A stretch of DNA of 18,413 nt. Origin: DASWVC01 sp036401335. GTDB lineage: Bacteria > Verrucomicrobiota > Verrucomicrobiia > Chthoniobacterales > JAFAMB01. The first letter of the stretch is position 1. Every line of letters begins with the position of its first letter. The stretch is taken from assembly GCA_036401335.1 (NCBI GenBank), contig DASWVC010000197.1, positions 1 to 18,413 of the forward strand, written 5' to 3'. A program made the translations under genes and the position numbers. Under the pieces are notes generated by a model, which saw nothing but the letters and a program-made list of their open reading frames with translations, did not search any database and had not been told where the DNA came from. Below, piece by piece: positions 6,108 to 14,294 of this stretch.

Positions 6108-7089
6108 TCTGCTGAATCGGGATCAACTCGATGTCCGACGTGATTCCGTGCTCTGCACAAAAATCCAACATTTCCTGAGTTTCCCGGATTCCTCCGATCA
6201 ACGAGCCCGCGAGGCGGTGCCGGTTGAAGATTAAGCTTGAGGCCGCAACGGGAAGCGGGTTTTCGGGCGCACCGACCAGCGTCAGGGTGCCATCGCGTTT
6301 CAGCAAAGCCAAGTAGGCATTCAGGTCGTGGTCGGCGGAAACGGCGTCCAGGATAAAGTCGAAACTGTTCAGGTGTCGTTTCATTTCCGCCTCATTCTTA
6401 GAAATAACTACCTCATGCGCTCCGAGCCGGACAGCGTCCGCGGCCTTGTTCGGCGAGGTTGTGAACAGCACCACCCGCGCCCCAAACGCATTGGCGAGCT
6501 TTACCGCCATATGGCCAAGTCCACCCAGGCCGACCACGCCGACTTTCTGACCCGGTCCCACGTTCCAATGCCGCAGGGGCGAGTACGTGGTAATGCCGGC
6601 GCAAAGCAGTGGCGCCGTGGCCGCCAGGTCCAGCGATCCCGGGATCCGCAGGACAAACGCTTCGTCAACCACAATGCTGTCGGAATAACCCCCAAAGGTC
6701 GTGGTTCCCAGGTGCGGATCCGGGCTGTTGTAGGTCCACACCGTGCCGTTTTCACAGAATTGCTCGAACCCGTCCTGGCAGTTGGCGCAGCTGCGGCAGG
6801 AATCCACCATGCAGCCGACCCCGGCGTGATCGCCTTCCTTGACCTTCTTTACGTCGGCACCGGTTTTCAGCACCCGGCCGACGATCTCGTGGCCTGGAAC
6901 GCAAGGGTAAACGGTGCCGCGCCACTCGTTCCGCGCCGTGTGCAGGTCGGAGTGACAGACTCCGCAGTAAAGGATTTCGATCTGGACGTCGGTTGGTCCC
7001 GGGTTCCGTCGTTGAAAAGAAAAAGGTCCCAGCGGTGAAGTCTGGTTCTCGGCAGCGTAGCCCCTTGCATCGTAGGTTTGAGGTGTCAT
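6031..7089 (-). CDS. Zinc-dependent alcohol dehydrogenase, YahK/cinnamyl-alcohol-dehydrogenase type
   Basis: This 352-residue medium-chain dehydrogenase/reductase interconverts alcohols and aldehydes with NAD(P)H in the cytoplasm. Catalytic zinc ligands are C42 (CGVCHSD), H67 in PGHE and C163 (LLCAGITTY). The structural zinc knuckle is C98, C101, C104 and C112. The Rossmann motif is GLGGLGH (187-193). The residues after beta-2 (FTTSPNK) lack an acidic residue, which points to NADP(H), as in the YahK/CAD group. In that group the in vivo role is usually aldehyde reduction or detoxification; the substrate here is unknown. The gene is full length. No strong Shine-Dalgarno is visible before the ATG at 7089. 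It follows miaA on the same strand after 62 nt, which contains only a weak GATTGC/GCAATC hairpin. Confidence 0.92.
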   Translation of the reverse strand: MTPQTYDARGYAAENQTSPLGPFSFQRRNPGPTDVQIEILYCGVCHSDLHTARNEWRGTVYPCVPGHEIVGRVLKTGADVKKVKEGDHAGVGCMVDSCRSCANCQDGFEQFCENGTVWTYNSPDPHLGTTTFGGYSDSIVVDEAFVLRIPGSLDLAATAPLLCAGITTYSPLRHWNVGPGQKVGVVGLGGLGHMAVKLANAFGARVVLFTTSPNKAADAVRLGAHEVVISKNEAEMKRHLNSFDFILDAVSADHDLNAYLALLKRDGTLTLVGAPENPLPVAASSLIFNRHRLAGSLIGGIRETQEMLDFCAEHGITSDIELIPIQQINDAYERMLKSDVKYRFVIDMASLK

Positions 7090-7151
7090 CGATTAGCAGT
7101 CGACGTTAACTCAGAGGATTGCAACTGCCCGAACGCAATCGGTAAGACGTT

Positions 7152-8054
7152 CTAAGCCGTTAGATCCGATGCCAAGGCTTCCGCCTGCAGGCGCAACTCC
7201 CTGCTGACAATACCGGGAACGTCCTCAGCGGGAACTGGGCGAAAGGGCTCGGAGTTGAACCATGTCATCTGACGCCTGGCGTACTGCCACGTGCGTAGCC
7301 GAATGGCATCCATGCACGAATGCAGGGTGACACGGCCGGCAAGCAGGTCACGGATGGGTTGGTAGCCGATCATCTGGGCCGCCGCATGGCCGACCTCGCC
7401 GGCGCCGGCCACCTCCGCGACAACGCCTTGGGCAAACATGTGTTTGACCCGTGCATCGATGCGAACCCTTAAATGCGTGCGGGGGCAGGTCAACAGACAG
7501 CGGGGCGGAAATGACTCGGCTTGAGCAGCAAACGATGAGAATGGACGGCCCGTGAGGCGGCAGACTTCAAGCGCCCGAACCACCCGCCGCGGGTTTTGCC
7601 GATCAATGCGCAGGAAAGCGGCGGGATCAAGGCGGGCCAGTTCCTCCAGCAAACGTTCCAGAGGCTCGGCCTGAAGCTCGGCGCGAAGGTCCGAGTCGGG
7701 CGCGGGCAACTCCGGCAGGGTGTGGGTCAGCGCACGGAGGTAGAAGCCGGTTCCACCGACGACGAGCGGTACCCGACCGGCAGCATTCAGGGATTGGACA
7801 ATGGCACGGGCTTGCTGCGCGTACTGGTGGGCGTTATAAGTCGCTGTCAAGGGCACAACCCCGATCAGGTGGTGTGGAACCCTTTCGCGTTGACGCACGG
7901 TCGGCTTGGCCGAGAGCAGGTCAAGGCCGGCGTAAGCCTGGAATGCGTCTGCCCCTATAACTTCGGTGCCGCAAGCTTCAGCCACCCGAACCGCTGCCTC
8001 GCTTTTTCCAGTGGCCGTCGGTCCTGCAAGGATCACATACCGCAGCGGCTTCAT
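7152..8054 (-). CDS. miaA: tRNA dimethylallyltransferase MiaA
   Basis: MiaA attaches a dimethylallyl group to N6 of A37 in tRNAs that read UNN codons, the first step of ms2i6A synthesis. The 300-residue product shows the P-loop GPTATGKS (11-18), the ADAFQAY segment with conserved D36, SAKPT (48-52), PHHLIG (60-65), VVGGTGFYLRAL (98-109), NPRRVVRALEV and the tRNA-binding end YARRQMTWFN. In place of the common D-S-R/M-Q-V-Y this protein has D-A-F-Q-A-Y, a conservative family variation. An in-frame start 10 codons upstream (8084) would place the leader within the terminator hairpin. The ATG at 8054 gives the usual MK-x-VILAGPTATGKS start. The upstream RRM gene ends in a strong terminator, so miaA probably has its own promoter or depends on read-through. 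Confidence 0.95.
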   Translation of the reverse strand: MKPLRYVILAGPTATGKSEAAVRVAEACGTEVIGADAFQAYAGLDLLSAKPTVRQRERVPHHLIGVVPLTATYNAHQYAQQARAIVQSLNAAGRVPLVVGGTGFYLRALTHTLPELPAPDSDLRAELQAEPLERLLEELARLDPAAFLRIDRQNPRRVVRALEVCRLTGRPFSSFAAQAESFPPRCLLTCPRTHLRVRIDARVKHMFAQGVVAEVAGAGEVGHAAAQMIGYQPIRDLLAGRVTLHSCMDAIRLRTWQYARRQMTWFNSEPFRPVPAEDVPGIVSRELRLQAEALASDLTA

Positions 8055-8065
8055 GCCGGTACAAC

Positions 8066-8101
8066 GAAAACCGAAAACCCGCACCCCTGCGGGTGCGGGT
8101 T
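8066..8101 (-). terminator. Strong intrinsic terminator of the RRM protein gene
   Basis: An 11-bp perfect stem pairs AACCCGCACCC (8076-8086) with GGGTGCGGGTT (8091-8101) around a 4-nt loop. On the minus strand it continues into TTCGGTTTTC (8075-8066). It lies 14 nt after the RRM gene stop and 11 nt before the miaA ATG, so little leader remains for miaA. Confidence 0.78.
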
Positions 8102-8115
8102 AATCGAAAGCAGAA

Positions 8116-8649
8116 CTAAGCAGCCCGTTCGATACTGTCGGGAGTCTTTGCGCCGCTAACAACCAATTTTCGTCCTAGAAACTCTTTGTCGTGCAACTCC
8201 AGGACCGCCCGCCGCGCTTCTTCAACGGTTGTCATCTGGACAAACGCGAACCCCTTGGACTTCTGGGTGTACTTATGGGAAACCACCTCGGCGCTGCGCA
8301 CCTGGCCGACGCCCTTGAACAACTCCGTTAAGTCGCCCTCAGTCGCGTCGAAAGAAAGGTTGCCTACATACAAACGCGGGGAAGTCACCTCTATCAACTC
8401 AGGTTTCCGGCTCACCCGCTGCTTTGGCGGACTGCTCACCGGCGGCTCCAGCTTTTCGGCAACCTTCGGGGGAGGAGTTACCGCCGTCTTGGGTGGTCGA
8501 AAGAAATTTAAGATACGTTGGAGAAAGTTCGGCGGAGCTGCCGGAGGGGAAACGCTGGGAACACTGGGTCCACCACCTTCATTGCCTGGGCGTCGACGGC
8601 GACCTCGACGGTGTCGACGCCCCGATTGCTGCATAGATTGAGTTTTCAT
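8116..8649 (-). CDS. RRM-domain RNA-binding protein with Arg-rich N-terminus
   Basis: The 177-residue protein carries one RNA recognition motif at about residues 91-167. It has RNP2 LYVGNL (93-98), RNP1 KGFAFVQM (132-139) and the intermediate A-T-E-G-D-L-T-E-L-F helix. This single-RRM type occurs in Verrucomicrobia and cyanobacteria and is related to glycine-rich RNA-binding proteins; targets are generally unknown. Ahead of it are an Arg/Gly-rich start (residues 10-22), a short hydrophobic FLQRILNFF (42-50), and a Pro/Lys-rich linker, probably disordered. Such a layout suggests RNA chaperone or mRNA-handling activity, which is inferred. GGTGA 4 nt upstream of the ATG at 8649 may serve as ribosome site. 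The gene has its own terminator and a 378-nt upstream gap, so it is probably a single-gene unit. Confidence 0.9.
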   Translation of the reverse strand: MKTQSMQQSGRRHRRGRRRRPGNEGGGPSVPSVSPPAAPPNFLQRILNFFRPPKTAVTPPPKVAEKLEPPVSSPPKQRVSRKPELIEVTSPRLYVGNLSFDATEGDLTELFKGVGQVRSAEVVSHKYTQKSKGFAFVQMTTVEEARRAVLELHDKEFLGRKLVVSGAKTPDSIERAA

Positions 8650-9027
8650 TTAATCACCATGTGAAGTTGATCACGTGAAGGGCATGCACTATGCACACAC
8701 TGAGAAAGAACAGTTTGGGCGAGACCAACCCTCAAACCCAACCCCTTCACCGCAACACACGAGGGCTCGTATTTACGCTGAGATCCCTTGACACGCACCA
8801 CGGATGGCCGTCAGAGCTCCCACTGAAACATAGAGCCTGGAAAAGCGTTATGGCGTTCCAGCTAACTCCGGTCCTTCGCCCTAAACTTTCCACCGCTCCC
8901 GTGTTACGCGACGAACATACGTTCATTGGAACTGCCGGGCAACCTAATAAATGCGGGGCCGGCACAGCTCGAGAAACGCGCCGGCCCCAGCAATGCGTCA
9001 CCCCGTCACGCCAAACCACGGCGGCCC
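8650..9027. other. Intergenic region between secA and the RRM gene; no gene seen
   Basis: I see no convincing coding frame, tRNA or other RNA gene in these 378 nt. The plus-strand frames here have shadow-like composition and no ribosome site. The contents I can support are a hairpin near the secA end (listed separately) and a weaker CTGGAA/TTCCAG inverted repeat around 8837-8861. The part near 8650-8750 should hold the promoter of the RRM gene, but I could not identify boxes with confidence. Confidence 0.5.
8945..8988 (-). terminator. Probable secA terminator
   Basis: GGGGCCGGC (8955-8963) pairs perfectly with GCCGGCCCC (8980-8988) over a 16-nt loop, about 40 nt after the secA stop. On the minus strand it is followed by GCATTTATTAGG, a weak T-rich tail. 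It would end the long minus-strand series that finishes with secA. Confidence 0.55.
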
Positions 9028-12000
9028 CTACGCGGGCCGGCCACAACAATTCTTATATTTTTTCCCGCTCCCACAAGGACACGGATCGTTCCGACCCACC
9101 TTATTCGGGTCGTGCCGCACCAGCGGAATGACCAACTCCAGGTCATTTTCCCCGTCTTCGACAACCTGCTGGTGCGCCACGGCCACCTTTTCCCGCCCGG
9201 ACGCTACCGGGGCGGGAAGCGGGCTCGGAACAGGGCGGGGAGGCGCCGGCGTTTCCTGCGGCACCGTCAGGTTCATCGGCAGGCTGGCCAGAAACTGCTC
9301 GAAAGCCATCAGGTTGGTGGTGCTCCGGAACAGGTTGTTCAGCACTTCTGCTTTGATGCTGGCCATCAACAGGCTGAACATGTCGTACGCTTCCGTCTTA
9401 TACTCCACCAACGGGTCCTTCTGACCGTAGCTCCGGAGGTAAATGCCCTCACGAAGCCCGTCCATCGCGTAAAGGTGTTCCTGCCACAGGCGGTCGATCG
9501 CATTCAGAATGATGTAGCGCTCAAGGCCGATTACCGCCTCCGCTTCCTCATGCCCCACCTTCTGCTGGTACGATTGTTTGATGCGATCAATCAGGAACTG
9601 GGTGTTTTCGTCGACACCTTTCTTGTCCAGTTCCGCCGTGGCGCGGTTTAAGCCGAGCGGAAAGGTCGAATTGACCCAGTTCAGGAGACCTTCGTAGTTC
9701 GGCTCGCCGCCGTCGGCGTCCTCCAGGTAAGATTTGACCCGTTCCGGGATTACCTCATCAACAATTTCGAAAATGAGCTTCCTTGGCTCGCCGGTCTCAA
9801 GCGTTTCATTGCGCAGGGTGTAGACGACCTCGCGCTGCTTGTTCATGACATCATCAAAATCCAGCGTCCGCTTGCGCATCATGTAATTGCGCTGCTCGAC
9901 TCGTTTCTGAGCCGTCTCGACGCTTCGGTTCAGCCAGGGATGCTCAAGCTCTTCTCCGTCTTTCAGGCCAAACCGCTCCATCATTGACGTCATGCGCTCC
10001 GAGGCGCCGAAGTTGCGCATCAGGTCATCTTCGAAGCTCACGTAAAAGCGGGACGATCCAGGGTCACCTTGGCGGGCGCAACGCCCACGCAGCTGACGGT
10101 CAACCCGCCGCGATTCGTGACGTTCCGTCCCGAGCACGTGCAAACCCCCCAGGTCCGGAACGCCTTCGCCCAACTTGATGTCGGTGCCGCGACCGGCCAT
10201 GTTCGTCGAAATCGTCACCGTTCCGCGTTGGCCCGCCCGCGCGACGATTTCAGCTTCTTGACGATGAAATTTCGCGTTGAGCACGTTGTGGGGGATTTTT
10301 TCCCGTTTCAACATGCGTGAGAGCAGCTCGGAAGCTTCGACGCTTGCCGTGCCCACGAGGACCGGCTGCCCGTTCGCATGGCAGCTTTTGATTTCTTCAA
10401 CGGCGGCGTGGTACTTCTCCCGCCGCGTTTTGTAAATCCGGTCGTTGTTGTCCTTGCGGACCACCGGCCGGTTGGTCGGAATCACCAGCACGTCAAGTTT
10501 GTAAATGTCGTGAAACTCGTTGGCTTCCGTCTCAGCAGTGCCGGTCATCCCGCCCAGTTTATGGTAGAGCCGGAAATAATTCTGAATCGTGATCGTGGCG
10601 AGGGTCTGCGTCTCACGATCGATTTGGACGCCCTCCTTCGCTTCAACCGCCTGGTGCAGGCCGTCGCTCCAGCGCCGGCCCGGCATCTTGCGGCCGGTGT
10701 GCTCGTCAACAATCAGGACCTTGTTTTCCTCGACGACGTAGTCGACGTCCTTCTCGAAAAGGCAGTAGGCGCGCAGCAGTTGGGAAATGTTGTGGATCCG
10801 TTCGGCCTGAGCATCGCAATATTGCTGTTTCTGCCGTTTCCGTTCTTCCTTTTCGGCCGGCGTTAAGGTGGGATTGAGGTCGATCTCCGTATACTCCGTG
10901 ATGAGGTCCGGCAGCATGAACGCATTGGCATCGTCCGGGTTTAGAAACGTGCGCCCCATCTCGGACAGGTCAGCTTCCTGGTGCTTTTCGTCGATGGTAA
11001 AGAAAAGCTCCTCCTTGAGCGCGACCAGATCTTCTTTGCGGGAATCCTGGTAGAAGGAGAGCTCCGCCTTGTCCATGGCCTTGCGGTTTTCCGGATCCTC
11101 CATGGCCCGCAAAAGGCCTTTGTTGCGAGGCTGACCCAATTTTACCTTGAACAGGAGCCGTCCGCCTAACTCAAGGTCCTTTTTTTCGAGGGTCTCGCGG
11201 GCATCGCCGATCAACCGGTTGCAAGCCATCGTCTGCCGCTTTACCAGTTGTTCCACCAACGGCTTGAACTTGTCGTACTGGTGGGAGGAAACGGTCGCCG
11301 GGCCGCTGATGATCAGGGGCGTACGGGCCTCGTCGATCAGAATGGAGTCGACCTCGTCAACAATGGCGAAAAAATAGCCCCGCTGGACCTGTTGATCCTT
11401 GGTGGTGGCCATGCCGTTGTCGCGCAGGTAATCAAACCCGAATTCGCTGTTTGTGCCGTACGTGACATCGCATTCGTACTGTTGTTTGCGCAGCGAAGGC
11501 TCCTGATCGTGCTGGATGCAGCCGACCGTCAACCCCAGGAACCGAAACAGTTCACCCATCCACTCCGCGTCGCGGCGGGCCAGGTAGTCATTCACCGTCA
11601 CCAGGTGAACCCCGCGCCCACTCAGGGCGTTCAGGTAAAGGGGACAGGTAGCCACCAGGGTCTTGCCTTCGCCGGTGGCCATTTCCGCAATTTTTCCCTC
11701 GTGCAAGGCGATACCGCCGATCAGCTGAACGTCAAAATGCACCATGTTCCAGGTGATCGGCTGCTCGCAGATGAGCCACGTCTTCCCGCACAGCCGCCGG
11801 GCGGCGTTTTTAACGCAGGCGAAAGCTTCGGGCAGCACCTCGTTCAAACGCCTGGCCAGTGCCACCGGTTCCTCAATCTGGCTGAGTTCAGCTTTCCACC
11901 GCGCAGTTTTCTCCCGCAGTTGTTCCTCCGTCAGCGCGCCGTATTCCTGGTCGAACCTATTAATCTTTTCAACCATCGGACGGATGCGCCGGAGGTCGCG

Positions 12001-12045
12001 CTGGTGTTTGGAACCGAGCACCGCCTTTAAAATCATACTTACCAT
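9028..12045 (-). CDS. secA: Preprotein translocase ATPase SecA
   Basis: SecA is the motor that drives unfolded preproteins through SecYEG. The 1005-residue protein has Walker A MATGEGKT (122-129), Walker B DEVDSILIDEARTPLIISGP (230-249), the PPXD region, HTGRKMPGRRWSDGLHQA, MTGTA, STNMAGRGTDI and motif VI QLRGRCARQGDPGSS. In most bacteria the last reads GRSGRQGD; GRCAR is the form I associate with Chlamydiae/Verrucomicrobia. A Pro-rich linker leads to a complete C-terminal SEC-C zinc motif (C989, C991, C1000, C1001), used for SecB or ribosome contact. The length exceeds the roughly 900 residues of E. coli because of a longer region at about 250-420. AGGAG 7-8 nt upstream fixes the ATG at 12045 over a later Met at codon 4. 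That ribosome site touches the pyrE stop. Confidence 0.97.
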   Translation of the reverse strand: MVSMILKAVLGSKHQRDLRRIRPMVEKINRFDQEYGALTEEQLREKTARWKAELSQIEEPVALARRLNEVLPEAFACVKNAARRLCGKTWLICEQPITWNMVHFDVQLIGGIALHEGKIAEMATGEGKTLVATCPLYLNALSGRGVHLVTVNDYLARRDAEWMGELFRFLGLTVGCIQHDQEPSLRKQQYECDVTYGTNSEFGFDYLRDNGMATTKDQQVQRGYFFAIVDEVDSILIDEARTPLIISGPATVSSHQYDKFKPLVEQLVKRQTMACNRLIGDARETLEKKDLELGGRLLFKVKLGQPRNKGLLRAMEDPENRKAMDKAELSFYQDSRKEDLVALKEELFFTIDEKHQEADLSEMGRTFLNPDDANAFMLPDLITEYTEIDLNPTLTPAEKEERKRQKQQYCDAQAERIHNISQLLRAYCLFEKDVDYVVEENKVLIVDEHTGRKMPGRRWSDGLHQAVEAKEGVQIDRETQTLATITIQNYFRLYHKLGGMTGTAETEANEFHDIYKLDVLVIPTNRPVVRKDNNDRIYKTRREKYHAAVEEIKSCHANGQPVLVGTASVEASELLSRMLKREKIPHNVLNAKFHRQEAEIVARAGQRGTVTISTNMAGRGTDIKLGEGVPDLGGLHVLGTERHESRRVDRQLRGRCARQGDPGSSRFYVSFEDDLMRNFGASERMTSMMERFGLKDGEELEHPWLNRSVETAQKRVEQRNYMMRKRTLDFDDVMNKQREVVYTLRNETLETGEPRKLIFEIVDEVIPERVKSYLEDADGGEPNYEGLLNWVNSTFPLGLNRATAELDKKGVDENTQFLIDRIKQSYQQKVGHEEAEAVIGLERYIILNAIDRLWQEHLYAMDGLREGIYLRSYGQKDPLVEYKTEAYDMFSLLMASIKAEVLNNLFRSTTNLMAFEQFLASLPMNLTVPQETPAPPRPVPSPLPAPVASGREKVAVAHQQVVEDGENDLELVIPLVRHDPNKVGRNDPCPCGSGKKYKNCCGRPA

Positions 12046-12055
12046 AGCAACTCTC

Positions 12056-12622
12056 CTACTTGCTCCCCGGTCGGGTCACGGGTATAGCAGCCAGTTCAGG
12101 GGGCAGACGGGCCGGTTCAAAAGCCTCCACCTCGAGCTGTATCAAGCTCTCGAAGCGACACCCGAAATCCGGCTTTGAACTTCCGCTGCGATCCACAATG
12201 CTTCCCACGGCGACAACCTGACCGCCGTGCGCTTTCACAATCTCGATCGTTTCCTTAACTTTTCCACCCCGCGTCACCACATCTTCCGCGACGATGAAAC
12301 GCTCTCCGGCCATGACCTCGAACCCGCGGCGAAGCGTAAGCCTTCCGTCAACCTTTTCCGCAAAGATATGGCGCTTGTGCAACTGGCGGCCGACTTCTTG
12401 GCCAACCACGATCCCGCCCAAGGCGGGCGAAATCACCGCGTCACAATCCACCCCAGACAGCTTCCCGGCGAGCTGACCGCAAAGGTCGGCCGCAAGGTCC
12501 GTGTGCTGAAGCACGAGCGCGCACTGAAAGTACCGGCGGCTGTGCAAGCCCGAGGAGAGCACGAAGTGGCCCTCCAGCAGGGCTCCGGTGCGGGCGAAAA
12601 GTTCAAGGATGCTTTCAGGCAC
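12056..12622 (-). CDS. pyrE: Orotate phosphoribosyltransferase PyrE
   Basis: PyrE makes orotidine 5'-phosphate from orotate and PRPP, the fifth step of UMP synthesis. The 188-residue product begins ESILELFARTGALLEGHFVLSSGLHS, typical of the family. It has SPALGGIVVGQEVGR (65-79), FAEK (87-90) and the PRPP-binding loop VAEDVVTRGGKV (111-122). The loop is slightly unusual: TRGGK replaces the common T-T-G-G-S/T. The start is a GTG at 12622, 3 nt beyond the ridA stop and without a clear Shine-Dalgarno, so translation probably depends on coupling to ridA. Ten bases separate its stop from secA. The pair pyrE-secA therefore appears to be one transcript, linking nucleotide synthesis and export only by position. 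Confidence 0.94.
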   Translation of the reverse strand: MPESILELFARTGALLEGHFVLSSGLHSRRYFQCALVLQHTDLAADLCGQLAGKLSGVDCDAVISPALGGIVVGQEVGRQLHKRHIFAEKVDGRLTLRRGFEVMAGERFIVAEDVVTRGGKVKETIEIVKAHGGQVVAVGSIVDRSGSSKPDFGCRFESLIQLEVEAFEPARLPPELAAIPVTRPGSK

Positions 12623-12625
12623 AGG

Positions 12626-13009
12626 TCAGGCGGGTTTCACGGCAATGGCTTCGATTTCAACCTGCGCGCCTTTCGGCAACGCCACAACCTGTATCGTCGA
12701 CCGCGCCGGCGGGTCCTCCGCAAAAAAACGGGTGTATTCGGCGTTCATCTCAGCAAATCGGCCTAAATCGGTCATAAAAACTGTTGTTTTAACGATTTGT
12801 GCCAGCTGGACCCCCGCCGCCGACAGCACTGCTTCCAGGTTGCGAAGCACCTGCCGGGTTTGCGCCGGAACATCGCTTCCCACCAGTTCACCAGTTTTCG
12901 GGTCCAGCGGGACCTGCCCGGAGCAAAACACCCAGGGCCCGGCAGCAATGGCTTGAGAGTAAGGGCCCAGTGCAGCAGGAGCGTTCGGGCTGACAACGAC
13001 AGTTTTCAT
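12626..13009 (-). CDS. ridA: RidA-family enamine/imine deaminase
   Basis: RidA proteins hydrolyse reactive enamine/imine intermediates, such as 2-aminoacrylate released by PLP-dependent dehydratases, to the keto acid plus ammonia. The 127-residue length is standard for the family's trimeric subunit. Conserved elements are GPYSQAI (15-21) with Y17, CSGQVPLDP (29-37), the substrate-carboxylate Arg R103 in PPARSTIQV, and E120 in VEIEAIA. It keeps all active-site residues and so fits the RidA subfamily rather than the inactive relatives. The ATG at 13009 lacks a strong ribosome site. It is upstream of pyrE with 3 nt between them and about 100 nt downstream of lpxD, across a hairpin. Confidence 0.92.
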   Translation of the reverse strand: MKTVVVSPNAPAALGPYSQAIAAGPWVFCSGQVPLDPKTGELVGSDVPAQTRQVLRNLEAVLSAAGVQLAQIVKTTVFMTDLGRFAEMNAEYTRFFAEDPPARSTIQVVALPKGAQVEIEAIAVKPA

Positions 13010-13067
13010 GACCGGGGTTGAAGCGTATACAGCCGGGCAGAGGTGTCAACCACCGCCGCCCGTTCCG

Positions 13068-13109
13068 GACCGGCCTCTCTCCCAGACCGGCGTTCGCAGA
13101 GGGCCGGTC
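13068..13109 (-). other. Hairpin between lpxD and ridA
   Basis: GACCGGCCTCT (13068-13078) pairs with AGAGGGCCGGTC (13098-13109), with one bulged G. It begins directly after the lpxD stop on the minus strand. There is no U tract on either side, so it is not a standard intrinsic terminator. It may stabilise the lpxD 3' end or weaken read-through into ridA. Confidence 0.4.
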
Positions 13110-14222
13110 CTAATCGGTGCGGATGCCCTCGGCGGCGCGTGTCCGCTTTTCTACCTCTTCGACGCGCTGCCGTAACTCTTTCAGCGCTTTGAAGACGTTG
13201 GGCAGCCGCTTCAAGTGCACCTCCCTTTCCAGGAAATCACGCTTCGGCTGGGCCGGAGAACCGATCACGACCGCCCGTTCCGCCACATTGCTGGTGATGC
13301 CCGCCTGGGCATGAACCACGGCGTCATCGCCGATGCAGAGGTGGTCTGGCAGCCCGGCCTGACCGCCTACCACGGCCCGGTGGCCCACCTGAGAACTTCC
13401 CCCCAGGCCCACCTGCGCAACGATCAGGCAGTTCCGCCCAACCGTGACATTGTGACCGACCTGCACCAGGTTGTCGATTTTGGTTCCCTGGCCGATGCGC
13501 GTCTCGCCTAATGTGCCGCGGTCGATGCAGGTATTCGCACCAATCTCGACGTCATTTTCCACCACCACGTTGCCAATCGAGTTGATTCGAATCAGCTCCG
13601 TGTTGAATGCCTGAACCTCGCCGGTTTCGCGAACCGATTCAACGCTGCCCCGTTCCGGGGTAACAAACGCAAAACCGTCGCCCCCGACCACCGCGTTGGG
13701 TTGAACGATGACCCGATCTCCCAGCTCGCAGCGGTCCCCGATGCGAACCCCGGCGTGCAAGAGGCATTGGGCGCCCAGCCTGGCGTCTGCCCCTACCGAT
13801 ACCTGCGCAACCAATTTGGTGCCGGGACCAACGACCGCACCGGGCCCGATCCAGCAGTGGGGGCCGATGCACACACTCGCGTCGATCTGCGCGGACGGAT
13901 CCACCGCCGCCGAAGGATGGATGCCAGGTTGCACGAACGCCGGTTTCTCGAACAGCTGCATCAGCCGCGCAAGAACCAGGCGCGGCCGCTGCACGATGAT
14001 CTGGTGCGGCGTGGGCACGTTGAGTTCGCCTGCTTCCGACGGGATCACGGCGTTTTGGACGCGGTCGTTGTGCAAAAAAGAGACGGCGTTCGGGGAGAGC
14101 ACCAGCGCGAGGTCGTGCGGCCCTGCGGCCAGGGCAGGATGGACCACCCGCGTTACCCGGACGGACGGATCTCCGCGCAACTCGCCTTCTACATATCGAG
14201 CGATCTCGCCCAGGGTTCTCAT
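13110..14222 (-). CDS. lpxD: UDP-3-O-acylglucosamine N-acyltransferase LpxD
   Basis: LpxD adds the second, N-linked acyl chain to UDP-3-O-acylglucosamine in lipid A synthesis, using acyl-ACP. The 370-residue protein has an N-terminal uridine-binding domain (about 1-98). A left-handed beta helix of hexapeptide repeats follows (about 99-325: IHPSAAVDPSAQI, IGANTCIDRGTLG, VGGQAGLPDHL), with catalytic H257 in LVQVGHNV. A C-terminal coiled helix (331-363) closes it. Residues about 188-206 form an insertion between GDGFAF and the NSIGNVVVENDVEIG coil. An upstream TTG (14264) would add 14 residues of leader that do not match the family and lie in a hairpin, so I chose the ATG at 14222. The presence of LpxD indicates a lipopolysaccharide-bearing outer membrane. 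The usual neighbours (bamA, fabZ, lpxA, lpxB) are not here. Confidence 0.94.
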   Translation of the reverse strand: MRTLGEIARYVEGELRGDPSVRVTRVVHPALAAGPHDLALVLSPNAVSFLHNDRVQNAVIPSEAGELNVPTPHQIIVQRPRLVLARLMQLFEKPAFVQPGIHPSAAVDPSAQIDASVCIGPHCWIGPGAVVGPGTKLVAQVSVGADARLGAQCLLHAGVRIGDRCELGDRVIVQPNAVVGGDGFAFVTPERGSVESVRETGEVQAFNTELIRINSIGNVVVENDVEIGANTCIDRGTLGETRIGQGTKIDNLVQVGHNVTVGRNCLIVAQVGLGGSSQVGHRAVVGGQAGLPDHLCIGDDAVVHAQAGITSNVAERAVVIGSPAQPKRDFLEREVHLKRLPNVFKALKELRQRVEEVEKRTRAAEGIRTD

Positions 14223-14229
14223 AATAGGT

Positions 14230-14266
14230 GCTTGACTGATGGGTCGTTCCCGGAGGGCAGTCAAGC
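14230..14266 (-). promoter_or_regulatory. Hairpin in the lpxD leader
   Basis: GCTTGACT (14230-14237) pairs perfectly with AGTCAAGC (14259-14266) across a 21-nt loop that has its own GGG/CCC potential. Its 3' foot on the minus strand is 7 nt from the lpxD ATG, where the ribosome site should be. It could limit lpxD translation or end transcripts from the gene upstream, but no U run follows. Confidence 0.35.
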
Positions 14267-14294
14267 GCCTCTGCGGGTTGCGGGCGGGAGGCAG

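Noticed and set aside
6328..7038. Plus-strand frame (236 aa) within the alcohol dehydrogenase region
   Set aside because: Antisense to a full-length dehydrogenase with all zinc ligands; no independent evidence.
7117..7140. GATTGC/GCAATC inverted repeat between miaA and the dehydrogenase
   Set aside because: Only 6 bp with a 12-nt loop and no U tract on the minus strand; too weak to call a terminator.
8691..9651. Plus-strand frames across the gap and the secA 3' end
   Set aside because: They extend into the conserved SEC-C region of secA in antisense and have shadow-like composition; no ribosome site.
11248..12030. Long plus-strand frame (260 aa) opposite secA
   Set aside because: It is antisense to the well-conserved N-terminal part of SecA and shows no recognisable domain; a shadow caused by high GC.
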